A DNA stretch of 64,000 nucleotides from G963664835 sp965220775 (GCA_965220775.1 OZ244845.1:1612001-1676000), one strand, 5' to 3'; shown: positions 46,582-55,622, counted from the first letter of the stretch. The notes: a model not told the origin generated them from the sequence alone. Translations and numbers: made by a program.

Positions 46582-47056
46582 CTTCTGTTCATTGTCGCCA
46601 GTTTCTAGTATATCCAGCCACCGCCGTTCGACATTAATTTAGGTTGAACCGGCGTGCAAACGGTGAGTACCGGAGGCCAACAGGTTATAGCAAGCCGCGT
46701 CGAACGTTGCAATCTTGTTTGTCGCGGGATGTAGTTGATTTGGTGTTTGGCACACTCGAACTCGCCATCGCACGAAGCGGAGCCTCGTAGCGGGTAGCAA
46801 CGATCTTTCCCGCTTGGTCTTATTGCGCCGAGTTCGACCTCGAATTGGTCGACAATGGGCCCCAGACGATATTTTTAACAAATGCCGGTGTCACAAAGTC
46901 AACCTTATCGAATAAAATGTGTCTGTTCCTCGTTGTGGGCTCTTGAAGGGCCAATATCGTTCGAGAAACTATTTACAAGACTTCAATTTTGTCGATCATT
47001 TACAACGTTAGTACGTTGATCCAGACGCTGGAACACCAACATAACAGGATGAGCCG
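46582..47056. other. Intergenic region, no gene recognised
   Basis: The only open frame (minus strand, 46881-46639) has random-looking composition and no family resemblance. The last ~200 bases before 47057 are AT-richer than the surroundings and should carry the promoter of the small plus-strand gene that follows. Confidence 0.5.
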
Positions 47057-47350
47057 ATGAGCGATCACAATCTCCGTAGGCAAGACCTGCAGGCGTTCGA
47101 CGTGGCGCCGCTACAGAATCAGGATTGGAACCAGGTCCAAGGATTCTTCATCCAGCGTCTATGGCGTCTGTTGAACATGCAAAAGCAGTTTGATGACGCG
47201 ATCTCAGCCGAAGGCGTAAGAATGATCCGGCGCGCTATCTACTCTACCTTCCAGGATTGCGTGACCTCTGGCGTAAGTGGCGAGGCGTCGCGACTGATCC
47301 GCGAAATGACGGATGACGAGGCGGGGATTCCGGAGAGCCGCAGAGGATAG
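47057..47350 (+). CDS. Small conserved-looking hypothetical protein
   Basis: A 97-residue soluble protein with a good ribosome site (AGGATGAG) before its ATG. It is mostly helical, with aromatic-rich central stretches such as VQGFFIQRLWRLLNMQKQFD and charged ends. No motif or family recognised. It lies upstream of the bS21 gene but on the opposite strand. Confidence 0.6.
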   Translation: MSDHNLRRQDLQAFDVAPLQNQDWNQVQGFFIQRLWRLLNMQKQFDDAISAEGVRMIRRAIYSTFQDCVTSGVSGEASRLIREMTDDEAGIPESRRG

Positions 47351-47520
47351 CGCGGGAAACACTACTACCGGAGAAAAAGCGCCGGCCAGTAGCTGACGAA
47401 AGCCCGCACTTTGATTGGGGATTGGGCTCTCGGGACCTGTGTTCGGACGATTCCGAGTGAACCTGATTCAAATCCTTTCAGGTCCGCTCTATTACGCCCT
47501 TTATCAGATATAGCGGGGAG

Positions 47521-47733
47521 CTAGCGACCGCTAGCCGCCCGGGCTGCCCGTCGTGCTAGCCTTGCCAGCCGCTTTCGTTCAGCGCGCTGTAACTTTGCGC
47601 GCACCTTCTGCCTTCGACTCATATAGGTCTGGTGGCGCTTGTAATCGCTGATGATTGCGTGCTTAGCCACGCCGGCACGAAATCTCTTAAGAAGCTGTTC
47701 AAAGCCCTCGCCTTCGCGAAGGAGTACTTGCAT
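47521..47733 (-). CDS. rpsU: 30S ribosomal protein bS21
   Basis: A 70-residue bS21 homologue. The family's N-terminus, VLLREGEGFEQLLKRFRAGV, is followed by the basic segment SDYKRHQTYMSRRQKVRAKL and a Lys/Arg-rich tail. bS21 binds the 30S platform near the anti-Shine-Dalgarno and helps start translation. The gene is standalone and is followed 0.6 kb away by another mini ribosomal protein candidate on the same strand. Confidence 0.85.
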   Translation of the reverse strand: MQVLLREGEGFEQLLKRFRAGVAKHAIISDYKRHQTYMSRRQKVRAKLQRAERKRLARLARRAARAASGR

Positions 47734-47843
47734 ACGGTAGTTTCACCCACTTTCCGGGTCGATATTAGCTAAGGAGCTAAAGTCTATTAACGGTCGGTCA
47801 TCATCCTATCGCGTTCAGGCCGTTTGTACAAGCGCGCACACGC

Positions 47844-48160
47844 GTAAGTGTTCAGATTTCGAGGGGTACCTGCTCCGAATGGGCGTAATATCGCACCAAC
47901 GAGGGTCTACCACAGGCGAGTACCTCTGATCGGCGAAAGCCAGGAAAGCGTTGCAAGGGCGAAGCCCTTGCCGGGGGATGTGGGGGTGTCCCCCACATCC
48001 CCCTTCTCTTGGCCAGGAGAAGGGGGCCAGCCGGATGAGGTCGACCAGGTCTTGGAGTTGGAAATCACCCCTTGACCGCCGACTGACGTACCGAATGGCG
48101 ACTCGGCCTCTCCAGTTCACGGGCATGCAGGAGAGAAATTCACCCAAAGTCTGAACTGTT
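47844..48160. mobile_element. Non-autonomous element copy C
   Basis: A 317-bp copy with left end GTAAGTGTTCAGATTTCGAG and right end the complement of AACAGTTCAGACTTTGGGTG. The flanks GCGCACACGC (47834-47843) and GCAGACATGC (48161-48170) match at 7 of 10 positions. Inside are the hairpins GCAAGGGCGAAGCCCTTGCC and GGGGGATGTGGGGG/CCCCCACATCCCCC, and an empty central palindrome (TCTTGGCCAGGA). Confidence 0.75.
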
Positions 48161-48345
48161 GCAGACATGCGGCAGAGGCACTCTTGCATGAGTGATGCGC
48201 TAGATGAGCCGAAGAAAGTGGGACAGTTGCGGTTTCGATCCTGAACGCGCAAGGACCTGTCCAGCCCCAACTCATCCGTCGTGGAGTAACTCACATATAG
48301 TACGGCTAGTACGGCGGGAGGGCGTGCGTTGTCTGCCGAAGAGGG

Positions 48346-48441
48346 TTAGCCGTGGCGACGTTGCCAGCGGTCTCGCTTTAGATTCTTGCGGTGCTTGTGC
48401 TTGTTCATCTTCTTGCGCCGCTTCTTAATGACCGAACTCAC
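48346..48441 (-). CDS. bS22-like mini ribosomal protein (AURKAIP1/COX24 domain)
   Basis: A 31-residue, very basic protein in the frame from GTG 48441 to TAA 48346-48348. It begins MSSVIKKRRKKMNKHKHRKN and continues LKRDRWQRRHG, the pattern of the AURKAIP1/COX24 family and of actinobacterial bS22 (MGSVxKKRRKRMxKKKHRK). AGGTGGAG lies just before the GTG. In mycobacteria this protein is a 30S subunit component. It is too short for ordinary gene finders. Confidence 0.85.
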   Translation of the reverse strand: MSSVIKKRRKKMNKHKHRKNLKRDRWQRRHG

Positions 48442-48592
48442 TACTCCACCTTTCTTCCATTCGCATCCTACTTGGCGTAGAGTATATCAAAATCGTAGTC
48501 CATACAGTCGTCTCAGGATTCTCCGAGTCACAATCCGGCGGACTTGACTGGATTTCGGAGCTATCCCGTGTCGCATACAAGGGAGTTGGAAG

Positions 48593-49555
48593 TTGGCCGG
48601 GAAGATAGCCTTGATTCCTCGACTCAACGAGGATGTCCAAGCAATATGTAGGTCTCAACTACCTCTGGGGTTCGAACTTACAGTTACCGATCCAAGTGAC
48701 GGCGACGACAGGTTTCTTGCTGACATCGCAAGCGTTGAGTTTGTCATAGGGTTCCCACGCAATCTGCCGGCCAGGTTTTGGCAAGAGGCAAGTCACTTGA
48801 AGCTCGTGCAGTCTCTGAGCGTCGGTACCGACGATGTTGATCTCGAAGCTGCCCAGCGGGTTGGCGTGCCGGTAGCCGCGAACGGCGGCGCAAATGCAAT
48901 CGCCGTTGCCGAGCACACTATTCTTCTGATCCTTGCCCTTTACAGAAAGCTGGTTCCATTGGTGAACCGAGCCAACACCGGCGATTGGGGAGATTCTCGA
49001 TTGGGTACGGAGCGGTACTACGAGATCTTTGGCAAGACCGTTGGCCTGCTCGGACTGGGAAACATTGGTCGGCAGGTTGCCCAACGACTGGTGCCCTTCA
49101 GCCCCAAACTCATCTACTACGACCCATTTAGGCTAGATCAGGAGCGCGAGGAGAAGCTGAACGTAGAATATGTGACATTCGAGGAAGTGCTCACCGGCGC
49201 CGACATAGTCAGCCTACACCTTCCCTTGACCGAGGAGACACATCACTTGATTGGGGCCAACGAGCTCTCCTCGATGAAGGATACTGCCATTCTCATAAAT
49301 ACCGCGCGCGGGCCATTGGTCGACGAGGACGCGCTCCTGAATGCGGTGGAGGCCGGCGAGATAGCCGGCGCCGGCCTCGATGTTCTCAGCCAAGAGCCGG
49401 CGCCAGCGGACCATCCGCTATTGGGTAGAAACGATGTAGTCGTAACTCCCCACGTCGCCGGACCGACTTGGGACAGCTGGCCGCGAAGGTTTGCGAATGG
49501 CTTCGCCAACATACTCCGGGTTCAAAGTGGGGAAACGCCCCTTTGGACCGCATAG
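48593..49555 (+). CDS. D-2-hydroxyacid dehydrogenase, copy 1
   Basis: A 320-residue NAD(P)-dependent D-isomer-specific 2-hydroxyacid dehydrogenase. The dinucleotide motif is TVGLLGLGNIGRQVAQRLV. The catalytic Arg sits in VQSLSVGTDDVDLEAAQ or NTARGPLVDEDALLNAVE, with a Glu in the following helix, and the proton-transfer His in VVVTPHVAGPTWDSWP. Start TTG 48593 behind GGGAG. Substrate unknown: phosphoglycerate, glyoxylate, hydroxypyruvate and larger acids are all possible. Two more such genes lie at 61.4 and 63.8 kb. Confidence 0.87.
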   Translation: MAGKIALIPRLNEDVQAICRSQLPLGFELTVTDPSDGDDRFLADIASVEFVIGFPRNLPARFWQEASHLKLVQSLSVGTDDVDLEAAQRVGVPVAANGGANAIAVAEHTILLILALYRKLVPLVNRANTGDWGDSRLGTERYYEIFGKTVGLLGLGNIGRQVAQRLVPFSPKLIYYDPFRLDQEREEKLNVEYVTFEEVLTGADIVSLHLPLTEETHHLIGANELSSMKDTAILINTARGPLVDEDALLNAVEAGEIAGAGLDVLSQEPAPADHPLLGRNDVVVTPHVAGPTWDSWPRRFANGFANILRVQSGETPLWTA

Positions 49556-49571
49556 ACTGGCTGGACAGCGT

Positions 49572-50390
49572 CTATAGACGGTAAGTCCAAGAGGCTTGGC
49601 TGTACCTATCTTGATAGAGTCCATGGGCGAGCCGCTTTTCTTCGGCGGACAAATTACTAACTGCTAACTCGAAGCCGGCCGCCTCGAACTCCGCGCATAC
49701 TGCGTCACACAGTTCTCTCGCGACGATATCTCGTCCGGCAATTGCGTCCAAGCCGGCGGCAGTCGACGATAATCCTTCTGCTAGCTGGCTCTCGGTCCAG
49801 GGATCGCTAGCCAGCAATGAAGCCCATGCGACCGGATCGAATCGCAGCGGGATGACAGCGTGTATGAGCGAGTGGTCCCGCCGGCGGATTTGCGCAAGCC
49901 CCGCAACCTTCGTTCCCCGGGCAAATGGCTCGAACGGATTGGCGCCAGCAAGACAGCAGCGGTTGATCGGGCCGTAGGTTCGCATTCCGCGGGCCGTTTC
50001 GAGGGAAATAGGCTCAGCGTCAAGTCCAACGCGCGCAAACGCGTTGGAGAGCGCTTGTCCGAACGGCCTGTAGCTCTTGGTAATGTCAGGGCTGTTCAAA
50101 CTGTGCCCGTTTTCGATGGCTAGCGAGATGCCAAGCTGGTGTTGGTGGTAGATGGCTGTGCCGCCCGATGCTCGCCGGACTAGCGCGATGCCGCGCTCTT
50201 CGATGCGGTCCAGCCGCAGATCCGTTCGCACTCGTTGGGCGGTGCCAATTGACATCGCGTTGTCCGTCCATTCATAGAAACGTAGCGTTGGCCGGTCGAA
50301 CAGATCGGCTTGCAGAAGTGCTTCATCTACCGCCATGTTCCATGCGGCCGAACCTCCGGCAAGCGGCAGAACGCGCATTTTTTCTTTCAC
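49572..50390 (-). CDS. Lipoate-protein ligase/octanoyltransferase-family protein
   Basis: A 272-residue protein of the BPL/LPL fold. The lipoyl/adenylate pocket is seen in NMAVDEALLQ, TLRFYEWTDNAMSIGTAQRV and LVRRASGGTAIYHQHQLGIS, and the key Lys in ARGTKVAGLAQIRRRDHSLI. It attaches lipoate or octanoate to E2/GcvH domains. Which of LplA, LipM or LipL activity applies cannot be told from sequence alone; a Cys near 145 (NRCCLAGANP) is of interest for an octanoyltransferase. Start GTG 50390 or ATG 50378. Confidence 0.82.
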   Translation of the reverse strand: MKEKMRVLPLAGGSAAWNMAVDEALLQADLFDRPTLRFYEWTDNAMSIGTAQRVRTDLRLDRIEERGIALVRRASGGTAIYHQHQLGISLAIENGHSLNSPDITKSYRPFGQALSNAFARVGLDAEPISLETARGMRTYGPINRCCLAGANPFEPFARGTKVAGLAQIRRRDHSLIHAVIPLRFDPVAWASLLASDPWTESQLAEGLSSTAAGLDAIAGRDIVARELCDAVCAEFEAAGFELAVSNLSAEEKRLAHGLYQDRYSQASWTYRL

Positions 50391-50532
50391 TTGGACTGTT
50401 CTTACCTGATCAATCGCACCTACCGGAACAACTCATGCGCGAGAGTAGCATATCGGTCGCGCTGTAGCTCTCCCTCTTGTTCGCGGCTAGTGTCTGAGTC
50501 AGCCTCGTCGCGCCTGCCGTCCCATCGAGTTC

Positions 50533-50667
50533 ATGAATCTCATCATGCCGTCGGCTCTCGCGTTACGACGGTGGCGATACCGCGTCGCATCGGTTACCAT
50601 TCCTGTTGTTACACACCTTTCTGAAGTAACTTTCCGCTGTGTCAACAAAGTTTATCGCAAGGGATGA
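50533..50667 (+). CDS. Possible leader peptide before leuC
   Basis: A 44-codon frame (MNLIMPSALALRRWRYRVAS, then VTIPVV) ends 8 bases before the leuC start. It holds several Leu, Ile and Val codons, as leader peptides that sense branched-chain amino acids do, and GC-rich inverted stretches follow (for example CGATACCGCGTCGCATCGG). No clear run of Leu codons and no obvious terminator are present, so this is only a suggestion. Confidence 0.25.
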   Translation: MNLIMPSALALRRWRYRVASVTIPVVTHLSEVTFRCVNKVYRKG

Positions 50668-50674
50668 CAGATCG

Positions 50675-52081
50675 ATGGCTGCTAAGACGATGTTCGAGAA
50701 GATATGGGAATCCCATTCGGTCCATGAAACGCCCGGCCAGCCAGCGATACTGTACGTAGACCTGCACCTTGTCCACGAAGTAACTTCTGCCCAAGCATTT
50801 GACGGTTTGAGAATGGCATCTCGTGCCGTTCGCCGCCCAGAGATGACCGTAGCCACAATGGACCACAATGTCCCCACGACCGAACGTAGACTCCCCATCG
50901 CTGATCCGATCTCGCGCAAGCAGGTCGAAGTTCTGAGGCGCAACTGCGAGGAGTTCGGCATCACATTGTACGACAGGGAGAGTCCGCTCCAGGGAATTGT
51001 CCATATCATCGGGCCAGAGCTGGGCCTGAGTCAGCCCGGTATGGTCATAGTGTGCGGCGACAGTCATACCTCTACCCACGGCGCGTTCGGAGCGCTCGCG
51101 TTCGGTATCGGAACTTCTGAGGTTGAGCACGTTCTCGCCACTCAGTGTCTTCAGCAAGACAAGCCCCGAACTCTGGAGATACGAGTCGAAGGTGCGTTAC
51201 CACGGGGGGTGACGGCAAAGGATTTGATCCTTGGCATAATCGGAAGAATTGGTATTGATGGTGCGATTGGCCACGTGATCGAGTACACCGGCGAGGCTGT
51301 CAGGTCGCTTTCGATGGAAGAGCGCATGACCGTCTGCAATATGTCGATTGAGGCGGGTGGCCGAGCGGGTATGATAGCGCCGGATGCCACAACCTTCGCA
51401 TATGCCGAAGGTCGTCCGCACGTGCCTAAAGGGCGTAAGTTTGAACAGGCAGTTGCCCACTGGGAGACGTTGAGAAGCGACGACGGTGCAACGTTTGACA
51501 AAGTCGTCGAGTTGGACGGCGGCCAGTTGAGTCCGCACGTGACCTGGGGCACCAATCCGGCGATGGTGGTGCCGGTGACGGATGAAGTGCCGGATCCGAG
51601 TTCGTTTGAGACTGAGGGTGAAGCCCAGGCTGCAACCAGAGCGCTTGAATACATGGCGCTCCAACCAGGGACGCCAATGCAGGATATTCTTATCGATCGC
51701 GTGTTCATTGGCTCCTGCACTAACTCTCGAATTCAAGACTTGCGCGCCGCAGCCGAAGTCGTGCGTGGACGCAAAGTCTCCGATACGGTGCGAGCGATGG
51801 TTGTCCCTGGCTCCCAAGGTGTGAAGGCCGAGGCCGAAAATGAGGGTCTCGACAACATATTCAGGGAAGCCGGCTTTGAGTGGCGGGAGTCGGGCTGCTC
51901 GATGTGTCTGGGCATGAATCCCGATATTCTCCAGCCGGGCGAGCGCTGCGCCTCGACTTCTAACCGCAATTTCGAGGGGCGCCAAGGCAAGGGAGGGCGA
52001 ACTCATCTGGTCAGTCCTGGGATGGCGGCGGCTGCCGCCATTGCCGGCCACTTCGTGGATATTCGCGATTGGCCGACTTAG
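50675..52081 (+). CDS. leuC: 3-Isopropylmalate dehydratase large subunit
   Basis: A 468-residue aconitase-superfamily subunit. The Fe-S cysteines are in GSCTNSRIQDLRAAAEV and in the paired SGCSMCLGMNPDI segment. MDHNVPTT and GDSHTSTHGAFGALAFGIGT are further hallmarks of LeuC. With LeuD it isomerises 2- and 3-isopropylmalate in leucine synthesis. I place the start at ATG 50675 (MAAKTMFEKIW); the frame is open to 50639. leuD follows after 62 bases. No leuA or leuB is in the window. Confidence 0.93.
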   Translation: MAAKTMFEKIWESHSVHETPGQPAILYVDLHLVHEVTSAQAFDGLRMASRAVRRPEMTVATMDHNVPTTERRLPIADPISRKQVEVLRRNCEEFGITLYDRESPLQGIVHIIGPELGLSQPGMVIVCGDSHTSTHGAFGALAFGIGTSEVEHVLATQCLQQDKPRTLEIRVEGALPRGVTAKDLILGIIGRIGIDGAIGHVIEYTGEAVRSLSMEERMTVCNMSIEAGGRAGMIAPDATTFAYAEGRPHVPKGRKFEQAVAHWETLRSDDGATFDKVVELDGGQLSPHVTWGTNPAMVVPVTDEVPDPSSFETEGEAQAATRALEYMALQPGTPMQDILIDRVFIGSCTNSRIQDLRAAAEVVRGRKVSDTVRAMVVPGSQGVKAEAENEGLDNIFREAGFEWRESGCSMCLGMNPDILQPGERCASTSNRNFEGRQGKGGRTHLVSPGMAAAAAIAGHFVDIRDWPT

Positions 52082-52143
52082 TCGCTGCGGTTGTATCCCG
52101 CTTGCCAACAATAATCTAATCTTATTCTTGGGGAACCAGTCGA

Positions 52144-52755
52144 ATGCAGCCTTTCAAGGAACACACCGGTGTAGTAGCGGTGTTGGACCGCGTTAACATA
52201 GACACTGATCAGATCATCCCAAAGCAGTTCTTGAAGCGGGTGGAGCGCACCGGTTTCGGCCAATTCCTATTTTTCGATTGGCGGTTCCAAGAGAGTGGTC
52301 AGCAGAACCCTGACTTCGAGTTGAATCAGCCCGGTTTGGAAAATGCCAGTGTCTTAGTAGCTGGCCGCAACTTTGGATGTGGCTCGTCCCGCGAGCACGC
52401 GGCGTGGGCCTTGCAGGATTACGGCTTCCGAGTCTTGATTGCGCCGACGTTCGCCGACATCTTCTACAACAACTGTGCGAAGAACGGCATCCTGCTGGTG
52501 ACTGCGCCGGACGAGACCGTGAGCGAGTTGGTTGCTCGAGCGCGGACCAAGCTTGATTACCAAGTTACGGCCGATTTGGAGCGAAACTTGGTGACCGATG
52601 GTGCCGGCTTGGAGTTTCGGTTCGAGATGGATTCGTTTCGCCGCCATAGTCTTCTTAATGGCCTAGACGACATCGGCCTAACACTGGAGCACGCAGAAGA
52701 AATTCGGCGGTACGAAGAAGCTAATTTGCCCTGGGAACGCATCGCGGCGGTTTAG
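52144..52755 (+). CDS. leuD: 3-Isopropylmalate dehydratase small subunit
   Basis: A 203-residue LeuD subunit. The swivel-domain motifs are FKEHTGVVAVLDRVNIDTDQ, IIPKQFLKRVERTGFGQFLF and the substrate-binding GRNFGCGSSREHAAWALQDY. It completes the LeuCD enzyme and is co-transcribed with leuC. Length and start agree with the family. No unusual features. Confidence 0.93.
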   Translation: MQPFKEHTGVVAVLDRVNIDTDQIIPKQFLKRVERTGFGQFLFFDWRFQESGQQNPDFELNQPGLENASVLVAGRNFGCGSSREHAAWALQDYGFRVLIAPTFADIFYNNCAKNGILLVTAPDETVSELVARARTKLDYQVTADLERNLVTDGAGLEFRFEMDSFRRHSLLNGLDDIGLTLEHAEEIRRYEEANLPWERIAAV

Positions 52756-53019
52756 CGCCAGTCATCGACCAACCGCTTTTCCAAGCGTTGTTCGCCGCTG
52801 GGACGGCGAGATGATGGCAGGAGATTCTCAACGACCTGAATCCGACCGCACTGAATGCTGCGCCAATTTCCGCGTCTTGATCCACTCAGTTTGCTTATGC
52901 CTTTGCGCCAGTCGCGTCGTCGGTGGATTTCTTACAGGCTCGTACTTGATGCCTTGCCGGCTAGTTGCTCACCCACGCCGGTTGGAAGCCCCCACTTCCC
53001 GGTAAGCCCAACGCGTTGG

Positions 53020-53853
53020 CTACTCGGACGGCAATTCCAGCGGTGTGTCGTCTCGGTTGGCCCACTCCCCCATCGAGCCATCATAGTTGCGTACGTTGGG
53101 ATAGCCCAACAGATTCAGGGTAAACATTCCGTGCGCCGCACGGATGCCACCCTGTCAATAGGTGTATACATTCTTGTCCGGCGTGACACCGCATTCTGTC
53201 AACATCTTGCTCAGGACCTCCGGCGCCTTGAAGGTCCGCAGTCCGTCGGAGATAAAATTGAGCCACTCCAAGTGGACGGCGCCGGGGATATGACCGCGCC
53301 GGCTGTTGCCGCGAGTGTTAACGCCGGCGTATTCTTCGTCCGAACGCACGTCGAGGAATACGGTGTCCGGATCGCTCACTCCGGCCTTCATCACCTCGCA
53401 GACTCCCAGCCACTCCGGTCGGACTTGCGGCGTGAACTCAGCCGGCGAAGGCTTCCGCGATGCCAGTGAGATAGGCCGATTCTCGGCTACCCATTTATTG
53501 AAACCCCCATTCAGCACTCTCACGTTCGAGTGGCCGTAGTAGTTCAGGCACCACCACAGGCGGGTCGCGTAAAGACTGTTGGAAGCGTCATAGGCTATCA
53601 CCAAGGTATCGTCGCCAATGCCCATCCGGCTCATTGTCGAGGCGAACTGTTCCGGCCCCATGATGTGCGTGGCGCCCTCGCGTTCTTTCAAGTACATGTG
53701 GCCGATGTGACCTACCGCGCCAGGGATATGCGCGCGGCGATAGGCGATACGTTCGTCTGCGTCCACGATCCGGATCTTTGCGTCGTGTAGATGCTCGGCA
53801 AGCCAGTCGCCCTCGACTAGCAAGTCTGGGTTTGGGTAGACTAGTCCGGCCAT
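53020..53853 (-). CDS. Selenoprotein rhodanese (two-domain sulfurtransferase), TGA read as Sec
   Basis: A 277-residue SseA-like sulfurtransferase: N-terminal inactive rhodanese domain (about 10-130; IRIVDADERIAYRRAHIPGA) and C-terminal catalytic domain (about 160-275; VFLDVRSDEEYAG, then RRGHIPGAVHLEW). A plain reading stops at TGA 53155-53157. The same frame goes on for 44 residues (QGGIRAAHGMFTLNLLGYPN, later GSMGEWANRDDTPLELP) to TAG 53020. The TGA is codon 233, exactly the catalytic Cys of the CxGGxR-type loop. A stem-loop follows at the SECIS distance. GGAGG precedes ATG 53853. Selenocysteine is strongly supported, not proven. Confidence 0.85.
53116..53154 (-). promoter_or_regulatory. 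Putative bacterial SECIS stem-loop after the rhodanese TGA
   Basis: The 39 bases directly after the TGA fold as an interrupted hairpin: outer CAGGGT with ACCCTG, a middle CAT with ATG, and an inner perfect CCGTGC with GCACGG around a GGC apical loop (53135-53137). The loop begins with G, 17 bases after the TGA, as bacterial SECIS elements require. The coding sequence is unaffected. Confidence 0.75.
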
Positions 53854-54122
53854 CTGGTCTTGTCCTCCACTTAGCTATTGAGAAAGAGGCGACGATCTGC
53901 GCAATGATCACGGTCGCAGGCCCTCTGTCCACAGGGGAACTATTATAGCCTCGCTGCCGGGGCTCTTGGCGTGAATGATTTGGCCCGGTCCCTGTCGCAT
54001 CGGGTGAGCGCGCCGCCGGCGAGGGCACCTCTATTGCTTGCCCGATTCCTTAAGGTTGTCACGAACGATCGCGCGGTATGGTGGCGTGAGCCGCATTCTG
54101 GCAATGGAGTCGTGCACTCGCT

Positions 54123-55622
54123 TTATACGGTTACTACCAGGGTGTGCAGTGATTGTCTATCCAGGTCTGCGACTCGTATGCGGTGATTGTTCGTGTCAGC
54201 GATGAACAGTTGATCGCCGGCCACACTAAGTCCGCCGGGCTCGTACAGGCGTGCGGCGTTGCTCGTACCGTCCACCAGTCCCGAATTGCCGTCCCCGAGA
54301 TAGGTAGTACACCCTCGATTATGCGGGAATACGCGCTTGACTTTGTGGTTGTAGCTATCGGCTATGAATAGCTCGTCTCCGCGAATGGCAATTGCCAAGG
54401 GGTGCTGTAGCTTCGCTTGCTCGCCAAGGCCATCCTCGTCGCCGAAGACGAATAGACCCTCGCCAACTATCGTCTCGACTTTGGGTTGTCCGGACAGGTT
54501 TGCCATCCTGACCGAACTCGTCTCGCTGTCGACCCAGTAAAGCCTGCCCTTGCTGGCTTCTAGTCCACTGGGTTGGGCCAGCATCGCCGAGTCGGCGTCG
54601 CCATCCGATAGTCCCTCGCGACCGCTGCCGAGGAAGGGCGTTATCCGCGTCCCTTGCAGATCCATCTGCCAGATTTGGTGAAATCCGGCCATCGCGATGA
54701 AGAGCCGTCCATCTGAGATTGCGAGGTCCCATGGTGAGTTCAATGCGACTTGCGACGGGTCGCCACCGGTGTGATATCGCATGCTCTGGTGCCCTACGCC
54801 GGCCAGAGTCGATACTGCCCCCGTACCCAGATTGACCTCCCGGATGGCGTGGTTTTCAGTGTCGGCAACCAGCAACCTATCACCATCCGATACAAGACCC
54901 TGAGGACTATCGAAGGCCGCCTCGTTTGCGGGGCCGTCATGCATCCCCGGTTGGCCGGCACCGAATATCCGTTCAATCCGGCCGCTGAAGTCGGCCTCTA
55001 TAATTCGGTGATTATTGCTGTCGGCGATATAGACTTTTCCAGAGCCTTGGTTGGCGAATACCTTGCCCGGATATAGTAGGGGACTGTCCGGCTTGGGGTG
55101 ATCGACATATCGATAGGGCCTTGGCTGACGGGTCAGCAGTCCGGCCGAATCGTATGCGGCAATCATCCGTTGAAGGGCCCGATCCAGACCGTCGACGCTT
55201 ATTTCGCCTTCGTGCCGAGCCAATACCTTGCCGGCCGGGTCAATAAACATCAACGTCGGCCAGGCTCTTGTGCCATAGGTACTCCAGACCTGAAACTCGT
55301 GATCGTTCACAACAGGATGAACGATGTTGTATCTTCGTACCGCTTCCAGCACATTCTCCGTGTTGCGCTCAGCGGGAAACTTGGCCGAGTGGACGCTGAT
55401 AACTGTGAGTTCGTTGGGATATTTTTCTTCAATCTTCCGCAACTGCGGAAGCACATGCATGCAATTAATTCAACAGAATGTCCAGAAGTCCAGGATCACG
55501 ATTCTCCCCGCCAGATCTTTGATGCTAACTGGACTTTCGACATTGATCCAATCCATGTCCGGCGGAAAATCTGGAGCATTCACCTTTCCCAGGTACTCCT
55601 CATAGGAACCAGGCGTCGACAT
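54123..55622 (-). CDS. Selenoprotein thioredoxin-NHL repeat protein (NHLRC2-like), TGA read as Sec
   Basis: A 499-residue protein with a thioredoxin domain (about 20-150) and NHL-type propeller repeats (about 160-499; VYIADSNNHRIIEADFSG, LLVADTENHAIREVNLGTG, LFIADSYNHKVKRVFP, LFIADTNNHRIRVADL). The family has CCINC at the redox site. Here LDFWTFC is followed by TGA (55470-55472, codon 51), then INC, giving C-U-I-N-C. A plain reading starts only at the Met after that motif and loses the fold's first 50 residues. AAAGGAGGAG precedes ATG 55622. A SECIS-like stem-loop follows. Proposed redox selenoprotein. Confidence 0.85.
55434..55451 (-). promoter_or_regulatory. Putative bacterial SECIS stem-loop after the thioredoxin-NHL TGA
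   Basis: CTTCCGC and GCGGAAG form a perfect 7-bp stem around the loop AGTT, whose second base is G. The loop starts 26 bases after the TGA, inside the 16-37 base window described for bacterial SECIS elements. The stem lies in the codons for LPQLRK. Confidence 0.75.

Noticed and set aside
46639..46881. 80-codon minus-strand frame
   Set aside because: Random-looking composition, with no support for translation.
47450..47500. tRNA-like T-arm near GATTCAAATCC
   Set aside because: The flanking bases do not form the expected 5-bp T-stem, and no matching anticodon or acceptor arm could be found.
53155..55472. UGA being generally reassigned to Cys, Trp or Gly in this organism
   Set aside because: Several intact genes here end normally at TGA (for example the membrane protein at 58294 and the HAD phosphatase at 16538), and only two genes carry in-frame TGA, both at redox Cys positions with SECIS-like hairpins. 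Selenocysteine explains this better.
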